Both the position numbers and the translations under genes were made by a program. Positions 43,088 to 55,642 of a stretch of DNA of 64,000 nt are shown here, piece by piece. Where the stretch lies: contig JAAVTG010000695.1 of the NCBI GenBank assembly GCA_011947345.1, positions 1 through 64,000 of the forward strand. Direction: 5' to 3'. Numbering within the stretch: position 1 is the stretch's first letter; every line of letters begins with the position of its first letter. Under the pieces are notes generated by a model that was not told where the DNA came from, did not search any database, and worked only from the letters and a program-made list of their open reading frames with translations. The stretch comes from Phytophthora quininea. Taxonomy: Eukaryota; Oomycota; Peronosporomycetes; Peronosporales; Peronosporaceae.

Positions 43088-44939
43088 CTAGTGCTCGGCG
43101 GCCAGCAGCGCCTCCGTGTCGAGTGCGTCCTCGTCCAGCATGAGCGACACGCGCCGCTTCTTGCCGTTCGTGCTGTTCAGGATGGACCCGTTCTGGTAGT
43201 CCACCACGTTCAGCGCGACGCCCACGAGGCTGCCCAGCACGCCGAACGACACAAAGAGCAACTCGACGCCTGGGATGTAGCGCTCATCGTGGTTGAATTC
43301 CGTAGCTACGGCGAGCGGGAAGAGCGCTAGCCCGATGTTCTGCGAAATGATATGAAGCAAGTCATGTTAGCGATAGCCCTATCCTGTGAGATCAAGCGAA
43401 CCGTACAGTACCTGGATAGCAGTGATAGCTCCGTATGCAGTCCCGACGTGTTTTGCTTGCACCACGTCTGCAAACAAGTTGACGATTAACAAGGTTGACA
43501 AACATAATCCTGTACGCAAGCGACACTTACATGGGACAGAGGGCCACAACGCCGCCGCGAACACACTGTAGGCAACACCTTGAAGCACCAGTGGCGCATA
43601 CAAGTTCACGTCCGTCAAGCCCAGCATAATATGGACTGCCGTCAGCGCGAGCGGAGCCACCAGCGCCAACACCGCTCGCAGTCCAATGTGATCCACCACA
43701 TAGCCTAGAAAGGGGAGATCACGGCGCTGATAATGTACGGAACCGACATGGGCGTCGCAGCCTTCTTGGCCGCGTCCGTCTTGGTGGAGCAATAGGTCTC
43801 CGTTAGTGGTCCCAGCTTCCAGGCCTCATCGTCGCAATTGATCCCTCCCCCATCAATGTACGGCGGAGACGTCGTGCAGTTCCACTGGTCCAGTGGCTCC
43901 TTGATCGTGCAGTTCGCCGACAGCAACGGCAGCGGCCACCCGTACGGCGGAACACTGGGACACCCTGGGGCAATTTCACGACAGTCGATCTCCCCAATGT
44001 ACAACCCATTTCCACACCGCTGGCACAGCTCTGGAGGCTCCTTGAAAAGTCTCGCTCCATGAGCAGGCTGCTGGCGACGTTGTTGAAGGGGATCACGCAG
44101 CCATAGACGACCAGGCAGCTCAATGCCAACAGCCAGAACGCAGGTCGAAAGTGCTTAATGTCACTGAAGTGGATGCTGTCGGCAGCCACACCTGCTTCTT
44201 TGACCCTTTCCTGCGTTGCTTTCTCTGCGCGCTTGTCGATCGGGATCACCAGCAGCACCGTAAACGCAGACGCGAGACACATGATAACACCGACCCATAG
44301 CGCGGCAGACACATTGGCAGCTTCAGCCACGACGGGGCTCAGCTCGTTGTTGATGACACTGCCCAGGCGAGCCACACTCAAATTAATACCCAGAGCGAGC
44401 GCGAGCTCGCTGTTCTTGAACCACGAAGCCACGAGCGTACCCTGAGCAACACCCAAACTTTCTCCACCAAATCCAAACACCACTCGACCGAACTAGGAGA
44501 CAGCAAAGGTTATGCCCATAGACAATAAAATAAGTACGTATAACATCTCACCAGCATCAAGTTGAAGCTTGAGAGCGAGCAGCCGGTGGCGAAGATCAAC
44601 TGTCCCGTGAGAATTGCCGTCGAGAAGGCAAACAGCATCACTCGAGCACCAAAGCGATCCACTAGCACACCGCCGAAAAAGGCAGCAGAATATTGGGGGT
44701 CGAGTACAACGTGTACAGCAAATTCTATAGACATATTGTTAGAGAAAAAGCTCACCTAAAAATCCGATTAAACTTACAAAGAGAAACTCGTAGCGATCCT
44801 TGGGAATGTTGCTGAAGTGCTGCTGCAGCTGGCTCTTGAGAGCCGCCGGGTTGTCGAAGCAGTAGTAGTTGCCAATCATCAGCACGCAGGACAGAAACAG
44901 CACGAGCCATCGCACGCGCAGCTCGCTCTTCTCCGCCAT
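43088..44939 (-). CDS. MFSD1: MFSD1-like major facilitator transporter
   Basis: A 12-helix carrier of the MFSD1 branch (lysosomal dipeptide exporters in animals), probably in an internal membrane. Exons 44939-44778, 44724-44552, 44492-43531, 43467-43412, 43339-43088. The first helix is VLFLSCVLMIGNYYCFDNPA, then FFGGVLVDRFGARVMLFAFS (MFS motif A) and FGRVVFGFGGESLGVAQGTL, the MFSD1 signature. A Cys-rich loop (GGGINCDDEAWKL) sits after helix 7. Apparent lost bases: A5 at 44676-44680, A4 at 44045-44048 and G4 at 43712-43715. MAEKSEL at 44939 is preferred over an in-frame Met 66 bases upstream. Confidence 0.87.
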
Positions 44940-45023
44940 GGCTCTCGATGGGGAGAATGAGATCAGATTGATACAATATTCACTTAAGTACGGTCGAAGT
45001 AACATTCTTTTCGACGATTTTGA

Positions 45024-47080
45024 CTACGGTAGTTGCCTTTTCAGCCAAGTTTTGTGTCGCTTTCGCCACCACTGCTGAATCGTCGTGGCGTATGCATTGT
45101 GCCACATGAACTGCAGGATTTCCTGTCGTCGCTGGTCCTCCAGCCGAACTTTGAGCTCGTAAAACCGAGCTCTTGCTCGTTTGGCTCGAAACGCATTCTG
45201 CAGTAGCATGGCAGCCGCAGTCCTCCTTTTAACCGTTTGATCCACTCGCATACCAAAGCACCGCAGAAATTGGAGGCGTCGGAAGCAGTTGAATAAAACC
45301 CGGCGAGCTTTCTCCCGTTGTTGCTGTCTCAGTTTTTAAGCCGAATGCGAGTGACTGTACGTCGACTCCAGAGCTGGATCGCAATGGCAGCGTGATACCG
45401 AGCCAAATGGTGCAACCAAGCAGCCAAATCGCGTCGTTTCTTGATGTACGTCTTGAGAGCGCGGGTGATGCGTCTGGCTGCTTTTTGGTTTCTTATGAAG
45501 GTGGCGCAGCGAACTCGAAATATGTACGAGTGGTAGAACCGCTGGACCTGACGGGCTGCAAAGTTGTAGCGAAGATATCGTTTTCGTCGATTCACCATTT
45601 TCCGGCAGTAAAATCCTCTCCAGCAGCATTGAACGAGTGTTGCAGCTTGGTGCAAATGATGGACAGCAGTGGCTTGTCGGCCTCTCACACCTCGTATCCA
45701 GCTTTGAATTGTCACGACTGCGACAAATGTTTCGTCTTCGCGCTCGTGCTTCACGACGGTCATCCACCGACCCCAAACGCAGAACACTAAGCGCTCCAAC
45801 CTCGAACGTGAACGATGCAAAACCCAGAGCGCACACTTGCTGTAGACCACAATGAGAGCTGCGTAAGACTGGTGAAGTAGTTTTGATCAGAATAAACTAC
45901 GTACAGTTGACAAAATCGGCGGACTTGCTCGTTGCAGCGTCTCCACAGCATCTGCTGATGCCAGCGTTGGAATCGTTGATGAAGCGCTTGATTGCATCGT
46001 CTGGACATGATTATCTGCAAATATGGTCAAACACGGTGAGTTCGGAATAGTAAAAAAGCTGATAAAACTCGTACAAATAGTTTCTCGGCCGCAAATTGTT
46101 TTCGCATTGTAGTCGAACAAGAAAACTCTTCCATGCAATGATCACGGACAAAGTCCCGGATATTACCAGGGCAATTATCCGAGTTTAGAACTGTAGAGCA
46201 GATATACGAGTGAGCACATATCCATCGCTTTCATTGAACAGAAGATAATTACCTGCAGTATTTGCGGTTTTTGCCTTTGCAGGCTTGAACAATGCCCGTC
46301 TGGTACCATTTCCGTGTGATCTACGCTTGGGGTCGATTACTTCAGGTAGGAATTTACACGTGCTGTTCGCTGAACGAAAAGCTTGGCTGTACATCCATGC
46401 ATTCCTCGCAAGCATTTCGCACAGACTGAGCCGCTGGCTTCCGGATGAAGAAGATCGTGCAAAATTCCATCCTGTTTGCTGGCGGAACACCATCAATGCC
46501 ATTTCCAGCTCCATGACGTGATCGAATGAAATATGTACTTCTCGTAAAAAGCTTGCCGTTTCCAGCGTGCTAGCAATATTTGGTTGAGCGAGCAGGAGTA
46601 GTATATCGTCTGCCTCCAAACACTTTAATCGAAACTTAGCCTCCCATATCGAGAGTACATGCTCATTAAAGTTTCGCGGTAGATTATGTGTGGACAAGCG
46701 ATCTCTTCGAGCTTTGGCAGGAAATTGTGTGGGAGACTTGGCCCGCATGCCAATAGGCTCTATCAAATTCTCGGCAGAAGCTGCAATTTTACGATTTCTG
46801 TTGCCTGCAGCTTTAGTTTTGAGGTGCCTGTGTTGAAACAAACTTTTGCGTCATACAGACTCTTTTGCTCCGGTAGGATGTCATTCAGGATAGCTACAAC
46901 ACTCCAATCAGCTCCATTAAGGGCAGCAAGGCGTTGAATTATACCAATGGCATCTGGAAACATATCCAGTAGTTAATGGAGTAAGTATATGAATCTTAGC
47001 AGCATGACAGCAATATCAACAAGTTACTGCTTACCCTTCGATACACCGCCACCATAAGCTGGCACACGCGTTTCTTGCAT
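45024..47080 (-). CDS. IQ-repeat (calmodulin-binding) protein
   Basis: Multi-exon gene starting at 47080 (MQETRVPAYGGGVSKD), with an 81-bp intron 46954-47034 and at least two more GT-AG introns (46188-46247 and probably 45850-45910). The N-terminal 250 residues are not recognised. From about 46000 to 45024 there are repeated IQ-type helices: TIQSWIRGVRGRQA, LVQCCWRGFYCRKM, QVQRFYHSYIFRVR, LLQNAFRAKRARARF, TIQQWWRKRHKTW. These bind calmodulin or centrin. WHQQMLWRRCNEQVRRF also resembles Sfi1-type spacing. Such proteins usually sit on cytoskeletal or basal-body structures. Frame changes near 46840 and at T5 45333-45337. Exon borders in the middle are approximate. Confidence 0.68.
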
Positions 47081-47149
47081 TCTTCAGCAATACGTCTTGA
47101 AGGCTTCCCGTCAATCTCTCCGCTAATTTTGGCGGACGCGCAAGCTTAT

Positions 47150-50100
47150 TTACTCTTCAAAATCAACGCGAATGTGAAGTTCCTTAACCTCCATAAACTC
47201 TAAGAGTTCCAGACACTCGTCTTCGCTCAAATACGGGCGCAAGACACGGATTCCATCCATGTATAACTGCTTGCTCCATGGACAAGCTGCGATTCCACGG
47301 TAAAACACCTTTTTCGCAGCATCCACTTTCCCCATTGCAATTTCAAAACGGAGATACAGTCGCCAGCACAGCGCATTTCCCTTCGTTCGAATACGACCCA
47401 CCATGCTTTCGAACACGTGTCGGATACGCCCAACCGCGGTAGAATTCATGCCCCAGCGATGAAGCAAGCAGCATGATGGTCGAGATTCACCGCCATCGTT
47501 TGTGTGATGGCTATCGTCCAGCAACATTGAAGCACGTTCAACGCGACATAACTCGCAAAGGAGAGCAAACAGCCATTCCACCAATTCCGGAGAGTCGTAA
47601 TGACGACGCCACCGTTTTTCCACTCGGATGAAATAGTTACGTAGCACTTGTGAGATTGTGTTTCCGGTCTCCGCATCGACAAACAGTCGAAGGAAAAGCG
47701 TGCGGTGTGGAAATAACTCCACCGCTTTTCCAACAGCTGAACGCCATTTGCGAGGAGCGATGGCAGGGAAATACCCTGACGCTTGGTGATGCTGCATAAA
47801 CTCCAAATAACACGTCCAAACCCACTTGTAATGCGGGCAAGATCGCTGCTGCATTTCGTCCAAAACAGCTTCATACTCTTGACAAGCTGCGCCAAAGCCT
47901 TGGTATCCATTGACAAGCAGTGCAAGGTTATGTAAGCAGTAACCAGCCAGCAAAATGTGTTGGTCCCTGATGAACACGATGCCGCGTTGCCCTTGCAGTG
48001 TTCTTTGCAATGACGAAGTGCTTTAGCAAGTTCCGCACGGTATTTTGAAACGATCTCTTGCTCGAAAGACGGACCCAACATTAATTGATCCCGCAAAACC
48101 TTGCCAATCTGTTTTCGATGCTTTTTCGCCAACGTTTCCAACGTTTCAACCTCCTTGCTCCCACGATGAGCTTGCCATGCAACCCATAACACATAAATAC
48201 ATCGAAGTTTGCGCAGCTGCTCTTGAGATCGAACGTGCTTCGTCGTTGGATTTGAATTCGTTTGACTAGGCCACATTTCCAACCGCGCGCGAAGAAACAA
48301 AAAGCGGTGGAACAACCTCGATAGTGAAGAGGAGTCTGAGGAGGAGATGCCAAGTGATGCGACGGTAGTATCACAAATACGTCGCACCTGACGGTCATTC
48401 CCCAGCTTGAGCTCTAATTTGGCGTAAGCATACAGAACATCAAAATCTGTGTCGCCTTCACTGGTTTGTTGAGCCAATTTCTGACTCAAATGACGCGCAT
48501 ACGACAAGCCTGCGCTTTCTCCAGTTCGCACAAGCTCTGCTTCGAAACCAATCCATAAACACTTTAAGCCGCTCTGGACATCGTGGCTGTCACAAGCACG
48601 CAACGCTTGCTCAAAAATGCGGCGGATAAATTGCACTTTGGTCGGGTCACGAATGGTGTCCGGGTTAACTGCAACGTCTTCGAAGTTCACTTTGGAGAAG
48701 AAGCTGTCGGTCACAAGGAGAAAGAAATAGTTTTTAGAGTCCGAGCTCGTAGAATTCAACACACCGATAATTGGAGCTACGAGCAATTCACAGTCTACAG
48801 CAGCATCTGCATACAGCATGTCGCCAAGTTCTTTACTCCAACCGGCATACTCGCCGCGGCAGTTAACGCCACAAACCTTCAGGAGCTGAACAATAAGTTT
48901 CCAATGGTAATTCGCTGGCACAGGAAACAAAAATGGCTGGATTTCTTCAGTCAGTATGGCGCGGTCTGGCTGCTGTTCGATAAGGTCGCGATGTAGCGGG
49001 TCGTTGGAACGCAAGGGTGCCCACTGTAGGTGGCTCTGCGCTTCTTCACGCACAAGCCAGCTCATGAAGCGATCAGATTTGTCAATTTTGTCAAAGTTGG
49101 CTCGTTGATCCTCTGCTTGTGAGATTGTTTGCATGAGTGCTGCCCTCTTCCTGCTGTCTTTTTCCAGTAATTGCTCCTGTCGAGCTTGCCCACTTTCGGT
49201 TCCACGTAATTCGCTTAGAATCCTTTCGTATTCTTTCGTGTCATCAGCATTGCCAACGTTAATTCGATAACCGTGCAAATTGCTGTAGACAAGCTTGCTG
49301 TCTGGCGTTGAGACTGATTCGTGTCCATCACTTATCCCTGACTTCACCGCGTTTGCCTTTGAATTTCCTGCAACCTCGTTTCCATTTTCTCGCGCCTCAT
49401 TCAATATCGCCTTTCGTTGGTACGCTGATGAGGCAGTCAAAAGGCTCTGCTTGTGCTCATCTGTCGCCAATCTCTCCGGAGGATTCACATCATCCAGTGA
49501 GGAAATACACTCCTCCTGGATATACTTTTCAAACGATTCCATCAAAGGCAAATAACATTCATCCTCCATGTCGTTATACCATGATTTGGTCGCGTACAAG
49601 TGTCCATCACCAAAGCCCACTGAACCTTCCTTATCCCATTGCAATGCAAACTCCTTCAGCATCTCTAAATGTGTAGACGTGCCTTCGCCTTCCGGGGCCT
49701 TGCTTTGATGGGAAAATTGAAAGCTATTAGCGCTTGCAATTGTGTGATCGAACGCTCAACATAACCAGCTTTTCCGTCAAACACACACATTCGCAAATGA
49801 AAATCAAGGAGCCTTTCTGTCAACTCCTGCGAACAAGTAATAGAATCTTCGTTTCTGGTCCCCAGGTTTTCACCACACACAGTAGACGAAGACTTTGTCG
49901 CTTCTGGATCTCGTTTTGCAATATCTTCGCTTTCAGTCCTCAAAACAGCCAATATGCGTGCATACAAATCGCGCACAGACTGCATGGAGAAATTCCCAAA
50001 GTGCTGTTGCCTAACTTGGATAAGCTTAAGCCACAGGTCGTTTGTGGGGTCCTCAGAGAGAGTTCTTCCAGTTTTCGTTGGATTGAATCCACATCTGCAC

Positions 50101-51381
50101 CCCCACTATTCGCTTGATCACGCAACAACATGTTTAGCCTCACTTGGTGCAGCTCGCGCGATTGAGGATTACTAGCGAGAGCCCTATTCAAAATGGCTGC
50201 TTGTTTCTCCTCAATACTTGCCTTTACAGCCGCGCTGATCTTTTGGACTTAGCATGAAGTCGCAAAGTCTGCTCTTGAAAAGCAACGAAATCAAGCCAAA
50301 TGTCAATATCGTGCGGGTTTGCGTCGAGAGCTGCATTGTACAATTTCCCTCTCGCCACTAAGTGCTGCTCTATGCTTTGCGCATCTGTTAGCATTATGCC
50401 TTCTGCCAGCTCAGAGTTTGCTGGCACGCCATCACTGTCACCGTCCAATTCTTTCGCATCAATAACAGGGTCCAACGGGATAAATTCCATCTCTGTCGAG
50501 CGCTCCACAATTTTGTTTCCAGTCTTCGTACTCGGATCGTCATACTTAGTTTTGACATCAGCTTCCAACCGATTCAAACGCTTTTCAGAGTAGGCGAGAT
50601 ACAGACGCTTTTGACGAGCATCCTTCTCCAGTCTGCGAGCCTGTAATGAAAAATATCTGTCGGCATCCTGTCGCTCTTCTTTGCCCGCTATCTGGCTGGT
50701 ATACTTCGGTCGTGTCGACGAAACCCACTTGCCAGAAAGCAGATTGCGACGAGTTGCCAGATCGTACAACGGCTGCTCCTGCACATACACTGATCCGTAA
50801 AATTGATTCTCGCGGTCACCTTTGCAGTCAACTTGATACACCCCGTCCTCAGCATCCGCCACCTTTTCCTCAAACACATCGATCACTTTGGAGGATTGCT
50901 TTACGAGCTGAGATTCTTCCTTGCGGTTTCGTGATTGAGATCTGCTGCGGCTACGATGGTGACGATGTTTGGAGTGACGTCGAGAGCGTCGTCGCCTCTC
51001 TTCGTCGCTGTGCGAAGGGCTTCGAGACCGGCGGCGTTTCTTGTCTCTGCTCTTCCTTTTGTGTTTTGATAGATGCCGAGACTCGCGCTCTTCACTGCGT
51101 CGCCTCTTTTTCTTTTTATGCTTCTTATCGTCGTGTCTGTGCTTGCCATCTCCACGCTTGTATACTTGCAGCGCCGACTCGGACTTCGTATTCACTTGCT
51201 GGCCATTGACTTGATTGCCGCTGGAAAAGCTCTTGCCAACATGTAGCCAATCTAGAGTGTGCGGTAGAGGTGTTAGTGAACCCTCACAGCTAAAGAGCAT
51301 TGTATAGCAAGGAGACAAACCTCCTGCAGGCTGTACGATGCCTCCATCCTGCCCATCGGCCTTCCTCCCAGCAGCAAACAT
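47150..51381 (-). CDS. NRDE2: NRDE2 homologue (nuclear RNAi/RNA surveillance factor)
   Basis: Nuclear factor linked to RNA surveillance and splicing, with MTR4 as partner in animals. Exon 1 51381-51321, intron 51252-51320, exon 2 to 47150. An N-terminal Arg/Ser-Lys region (RSRSPSHSDEERRRRSRRHS) is followed by the conserved ENQFYGSVY motif and DLATRRNLLSGKW. The NRDE-2 domain starts at EQHLVARGKLYNAALDANPH with IDIWLDFVAFQEQ, and long HAT-type helical repeats follow. The C-terminus has VDAAKKVFYRGIAACPWSKQ, typical of the family. About 1,400 residues once four apparent indels are bridged (near 50236, 50055, 49708 and 48010). Divergent from APRT across 100 bp. Confidence 0.88.
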
Positions 51382-51481
51382 GGTGTAAAGTAACACAAAT
51401 AGCAACTAAAAATGGTTAAAGGAGCTTACTTCATGAAAATTTTGTAAAGATTCATGCTGCACATTCACATTCAGCAGTGGC
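51382..51481. promoter_or_regulatory. 100-bp divergent promoter of NRDE2 and APRT
   Basis: Only 100 bp separate the two divergent start codons, so both promoters must overlap here. Just upstream of the APRT start lies GCACATTCACATTCAGCAG, a pyrimidine/CATTC-rich string similar to oomycete initiator-type elements. Confidence 0.45.
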
Positions 51482-52197
51482 ATGAGCGGCGACGTAGTCT
51501 CGACGCCGCCGCCCGTGGACCCCTCGGACGAGGCGCAGGTGGCGGCCTACATCAAGAGCAAGATCCGCGTGTTCAGCGACTTCCCCAAACCTGGCGCATT
51601 GTTCAGCGACGTCACCTCGCTGCTGCAGGACCCGGCGGCCTTCCAGTTGGCCATTGACGCGCTGCGCGTGCGCTACGCCCAGCAGAACATCACGCACGTG
51701 GTGAGCTGCGAGTCCAGAGGCTTCATCTTTGGGGCGCCACTGGCGCTGGCTCTGCACGCGGCGTTTGTGCCGGTGCGACGCGCCCGCAGACTGCCCGGAG
51801 ACGTCGTGGGCGTGGACTACGTGGCCGGCTTCTACCGCGGCCGTCTGGAGATCCACCAGGACGCCATTCCGAGCGGAGGACGCGTGGTGATCATTGACGA
51901 CCTGGTGGCGTCGGTAGGTTGCGGTTGTTGTCGGATTTTTGTGCGTTGAAGTGAAGAAATTATTGGTGATATCTTTCCTTAATGATGAACAGGGCAACAC
52001 GTTGAATGTGACGGTGGAGTTGGTAGAGCAACTAGGCGGAGAAGTCGTGGAATGCGGATGCGTCATCAACTCGCTCCGCAAAACGGTAAGAGTGGTTGTG
52101 GACTTTGGTGTAGAGAAGGAGTGGTTGATTTTTGATGCTTTTTGTCGAGCAGGAATCTCTGCAGGACATCCCGCTGTATGGGCTTACGACGATGTGA
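51482..52197 (+). CDS. APRT: Adenine phosphoribosyltransferase
   Basis: Salvages adenine to AMP with PRPP in the cytosol. Three exons, 51482-51913, 51993-52085 and 52153-52197, encode 189 residues without any frameshift. The start region FSDFPKPGALFSDVTSLLQD is the classic APRT N-terminus. ESRGFIFGAPLA is the adenine-binding segment, and the PRPP loop VVIIDDLVASGNT spans the first intron. Family members usually have ATGGT in this loop, here ASGNT. The last exon (ESLQDIPLYGLTTM) is short. Start chosen at MSGDVV. Confidence 0.95.
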
Positions 52198-52747
52198 GGT
52201 TAGAATGTATCGAGGGATACGTTGTTAGATGCACAAAATGGTGACGATGTCTTCTTCAGTTGGAAGCTCTTGCGTGTAGAGAAATTAAAATAGTGAAGCA
52301 GAACGTTGACCATCGTTGCCATGGCCTTGAACTACCTCCAGCTAAGTATTCTTGGGGACGATCACCACACATGATCCATACGTCGCCATTATTTATTATT
52401 CCATCGCAATTAACTTCGAAGAAAAGCGAAGACATGTAAAAGCGAGCGTCGACAGAAGAACGAAGGTGCGTCTGCCGCAGTGCATTTCCTGCAGCGGCTT
52501 CCTATCCTATGTCGCTCGGCTTGCAGTAAATATCCAAGCTCAGGAATAAAGGTTCTTGTCCGTGAATGATATGCAATCCTTCCGTCCACAAAAACCGCCC
52601 GCGGCCAAAATGATGCCAGAGCTGGCGACTACCATACTCAAACTATATAAGTAAATCGCTATATTTTCTGCCTATGAATCCTTTTTTTCGTTTGTTGGCC
52701 TCACTTCTGCAAAGAGCGCGAAAACCTCCCCAGGAAACGCAGGAGCC
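52198..52747. other. Intergenic region
   Basis: 550 bp between APRT and the next plus-strand gene. Must hold the APRT 3' UTR and a promoter. No gene or repeat recognised. Confidence 0.5.
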
Positions 52748-54131
52748 ATGCCCGCCGGGAAGCCCCGCATCCGCCAGCGCTTCGGCCCCAACCAGGACTA
52801 CCTGCTTGCCGTGCAGGTCAACACGGACCAGCCCTTCCGCGCCGGCTACGGCATGCTCATGAGCAGTTGGGAGAAAATCGCCAACACACTCAACAGCTGC
52901 AGCGCCTTCAAGATGCACCACCTCAAGGGCCCCATCGCCAAGAACCGCTTCGAGCGCCTCGTCGAGCGCCACCGCGAGTGGGTGCAGAGCGGCGGCGTAC
53001 CGGAGGACGCGCCGTCGCAGGACGTGGCCTTCATGACCATCATGAACGAGCTCGTGCCCAAGCTCAACGCCGCCGAGGCCGAGCAGCTGCCCATCTTGGG
53101 CAAGCGCGGCCGGCCCCGCAAGGTTCGCCCCGAGGCCGCGGCCGCCGCCGCGGTGGAGAAGAAGGACGAGTCGCAGCTGCTCGAATCGGAGGACGACGGC
53201 GACGAGACTGAGGACTTTGAGGCCGACGAAAGGGAGGGCGTTGCACCGCCTCCCAAGCGCTCGGCGCTGGCCATCGCGCTGGACCAGGAGGTCCCCACGG
53301 CCACCCGCCAGCGGTTCACGCCCGACGACGATCTGCTGCTGCTGCGCCTGGTGAAGGAGGTGCTGCCGTTCCGCGCCAAGTTCGGCGGCATCTGCTCGGC
53401 CTGGAACGAGGTGGCCGAGAGACTCAATGACATCCCCGAGTTCTCCAAGGACGGCGTCAAGGGTGCCATTGTGCGGTACCGGTTCGAGAACTTGATGGGC
53501 AAGTACCGTGAGCGCGTCAAGCTCAACAACGGCCACGTCGTCGGGATTAAGGGTGCGCCTGCCGGCGAGAGAGTGATCATGACCGAGCTGGTCGCCCTCA
53601 TCGACGGAGAAGACGCTGTCACGGCTGCCAATCTGGCCCAGAGCGTGAGCAACGCCGTCGCCTCGGAGCAGGGAACTGTGCGTGTGGTGGTGAGCGAACC
53701 TGTGACGGAGGTGGTGAGTGTGGTCACAGAGATGGAGAAGGTGGAGGAAGTTCCTGCGAATTTCGCCCGCCGTTGAGGCTCCCTCGGCGTCTGCACAAGC
53801 GCAGAGCTTTATTCTACCTGCCCCAACCGCGGGTTCCGCCTCAGCCTCTTCCCCTGTCGTCGAGGTGAGCGAGACAGCGGACGTCTCGGAGCTCAAGGCG
53901 CTGCTGCAGGAGATGGTTGGCCAGCAGGCTCGGTCAATGGAGCAGATGCTGCAGATGCACCAGGAGCTGTACGACCAGGAGCGCGAGGAGCGGCGCTTGG
54001 AGGCCGAGCGGCGACAGCGCGAGCTGGAGCTGGAGCGCGAGGAGCGGGAGAAGGACCGCCAGGCACTGACAACCGCCGTGATGGCGGCCGTCAAGACCTT
54101 CCTCGAGGAGAATGTGCGCGGCGAGTCGTAA
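52748..54131 (+). CDS. Double Myb/trihelix-like DNA-binding protein with AT-hook
   Basis: Probable nuclear transcription factor of about 460 residues. Two related helical modules, RQRFGPNQDYLLAVQV...SWEKIANTLN (residues 9-80) and RQRFTPDDDLLLLRLVKE...AWNEVAERLN (about 192-265), each have the tryptophan and helix pattern of Myb/SANT-trihelix folds and a basic KNRFERLVERHREW or RYRFENLMGKYRERV helix. Between them an AT-hook KRGRPRK (residues 119-125) and an acidic patch. The first frame stops at 53776. A one-base slip near 53757 continues it into SPAVEAPSASAQ and a Gln/Glu/Arg coiled coil ending ENVRGES at 54131. Start at the ATG of MPAGKPRIRQRF; the fold is recognised from pattern only. Confidence 0.72.
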
Positions 54132-54369
54132 GTATGAAGGGAGTCCTCCGACGGCCGCAGTCAGCGCGAGGGCAAGTATTGTTACATCACAGTCACCAGT
54201 ACATTTCGCTAAGCCCCGCAATTCCATGTTCACTCCATTTTCGCTTCGCCGGTCGCGGGAAAGCACGATTTGCTTGGGTTGGCAAGCATGTGGTATCAGG
54301 TCGCAGACACGTTCTTGCAACAGAGGACCACACTTCCCAAAAACCAAAGAATCGCGACAAGAGAAGACC
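54132..54369. other. Intergenic region before the small Cys-rich cluster
   Basis: 238 bp between the Myb-like gene and the first Cys-rich gene. Nothing distinct seen. Confidence 0.4.
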
Positions 54370-54564
54370 ATGTTCGGCTGCCTCGCAGGCTCCTGCTGCG
54401 CGAGCTGCGCCGGCAACGACTCCACCAACGACAGCAACCGTCGACGCCTAGCGGACGATGACCCTCGCCGCCGAGACTACGACACATCGCGCGATGTTAC
54501 CGTGCAGCCCGTCGTGATGTCACAGATCCGTGCGCCGCAGCCGCAGGCGCGTCCGGCCGAGTGA
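54370..54564 (+). CDS. Small Cys-rich CYSTM-like protein 1 (short, diverged)
   Basis: 64 residues starting MFGCLAGSCCASCAG, the same CLAGxCCASC core as its two downstream paralogues but placed at the extreme N-terminus, with a shorter Cys block. The tail keeps YDTSRDVTVQPVV but lacks the Pro-Gly-Tyr repeats. CYSTM proteins are short membrane-associated stress proteins with a C-terminal Cys block; here the block is N-terminal, so the link is by pattern only. Uninterrupted frame. Confidence 0.65.
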   Translation: MFGCLAGSCCASCAGNDSTNDSNRRRLADDDPRRRDYDTSRDVTVQPVVMSQIRAPQPQARPAE

Positions 54565-54995
54565 AGGAGGCGCCGATAAAGACGAGCGGGAGCATCAAGG
54601 CCCCCGCGACTCGGTTTTGGACGGCGCCATTTTGACAGATCTAACGCGGCAGCAGCTTACATGGACAAGAACGTTTTCTTCGAAGCAACAAAAATATTAA
54701 ATCGGCAGATTCTGCAACAGAGAACAGAAGAGGTTGAGACGGATATTGGGCATCGACTAGGATTGGATTGAGCAGTCGAGACAACAGGGAGGAAACCATT
54801 GTTGATGCTACGCATTGACCATTATCTATCGAGCGATAAACTTTACCCACGCTTTCATTCCTTGCTGAGACACAAACTCTATTCAATTATCAAGTGTGCA
54901 CACGTCACAGATGTGCTGTTTGGAAACTGGTCTGTGATTGCCATTGCCGAACGTGCCATCTACCGCGCAAGTTCAAGCCCAAGGAGAAGAAAGCA
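54565..54995. other. Intergenic spacer in the Cys-rich cluster
   Basis: 431 bp, presumed 3' and 5' flanks of neighbouring paralogues. No other gene seen. Confidence 0.4.
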
Positions 54996-55309
54996 ATGTG
55001 TGGACCTGACGATGGCCCCGGATCGGATTGCTGCTGCTGCGGGGATGAATGCTGCGGCTGCTTGGCGGGCATGTGCTGCGCTTCCTGCTGCCTTGCCGGC
55101 GCCTCCGCGGCCGATAACGACCGCGGTCGTCGAGGATACGACTCGCCAGAGAAGTCTACGTGCAACCGGTGGTTGTACAACAGCCTCCGCCACCAGGATA
55201 TGGACCTCCTCCGCCGCCGCCACCAGGATATGGTCCGCCGCCACCAGGATATGGTCCGCCGCCACCAGGATATGGCCAACCTCCGCCGCCGCACCATGGA
55301 TACTACTAA
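54996..55309 (+). CDS. Small Cys-rich CYSTM-like protein 2 with PPGYG repeats
   Basis: About 104 residues. MCGPDDGPGSDCCCCGDE is followed by CCGCLAGMCCASCCLAGASA (a block of up to ten cysteines), then DRGRRGYDSP, a YVQPVVVQQ strand and four PPPPGYGPP repeats ending GQPPPPHHGYY. One base is missing near 55147 (after YDSP). With it restored the reading runs to TAA at 55307-55309. The Cys block could be palmitoylated and membrane-bound, and the Pro-Gly-Tyr tail is low-complexity, as in annexin- or scramblase-type tails. Function unknown. Confidence 0.72.
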
Positions 55310-55642
55310 AGCTTTTAGTCTTAGAGATGCAGTCGTTTGCGATTGGAGCACCGAAACTTGCAACGTGCCCGCTGCTTCAACACAAGGCACTGGTCCCAGC
55401 AGTACCAGACTCGAGACTCTTCCAGAAGTTTTAGGGATAGTCGAGTGCAGCGATACAAAACACTTCAACAACGAAAAAAGCTTAGATTTTCAACACGTCT
55501 CAGATCTGTTGGAAAAGGCTGTGCTAGTGCGGGAACAGCCCGCTTCTCTCCGAGAGCTCAAACTTTTCTGGGCCATTGCGAAAATTGCCACCGACTTGAT
55601 CAACTCCAGTTCCAGCCAACACAACCGAAGCGCTATTCGAAG
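55310..55642. other. Intergenic spacer in the Cys-rich cluster
   Basis: 333 bp between paralogues 2 and 3. No gene seen. Confidence 0.4.

Noticed and set aside
52643..54094. 483-codon minus-strand frame opposite the Myb-like gene
   Set aside because: It is the antisense shadow of a GC-rich coding region. The plus strand has the domains and AT-hook.
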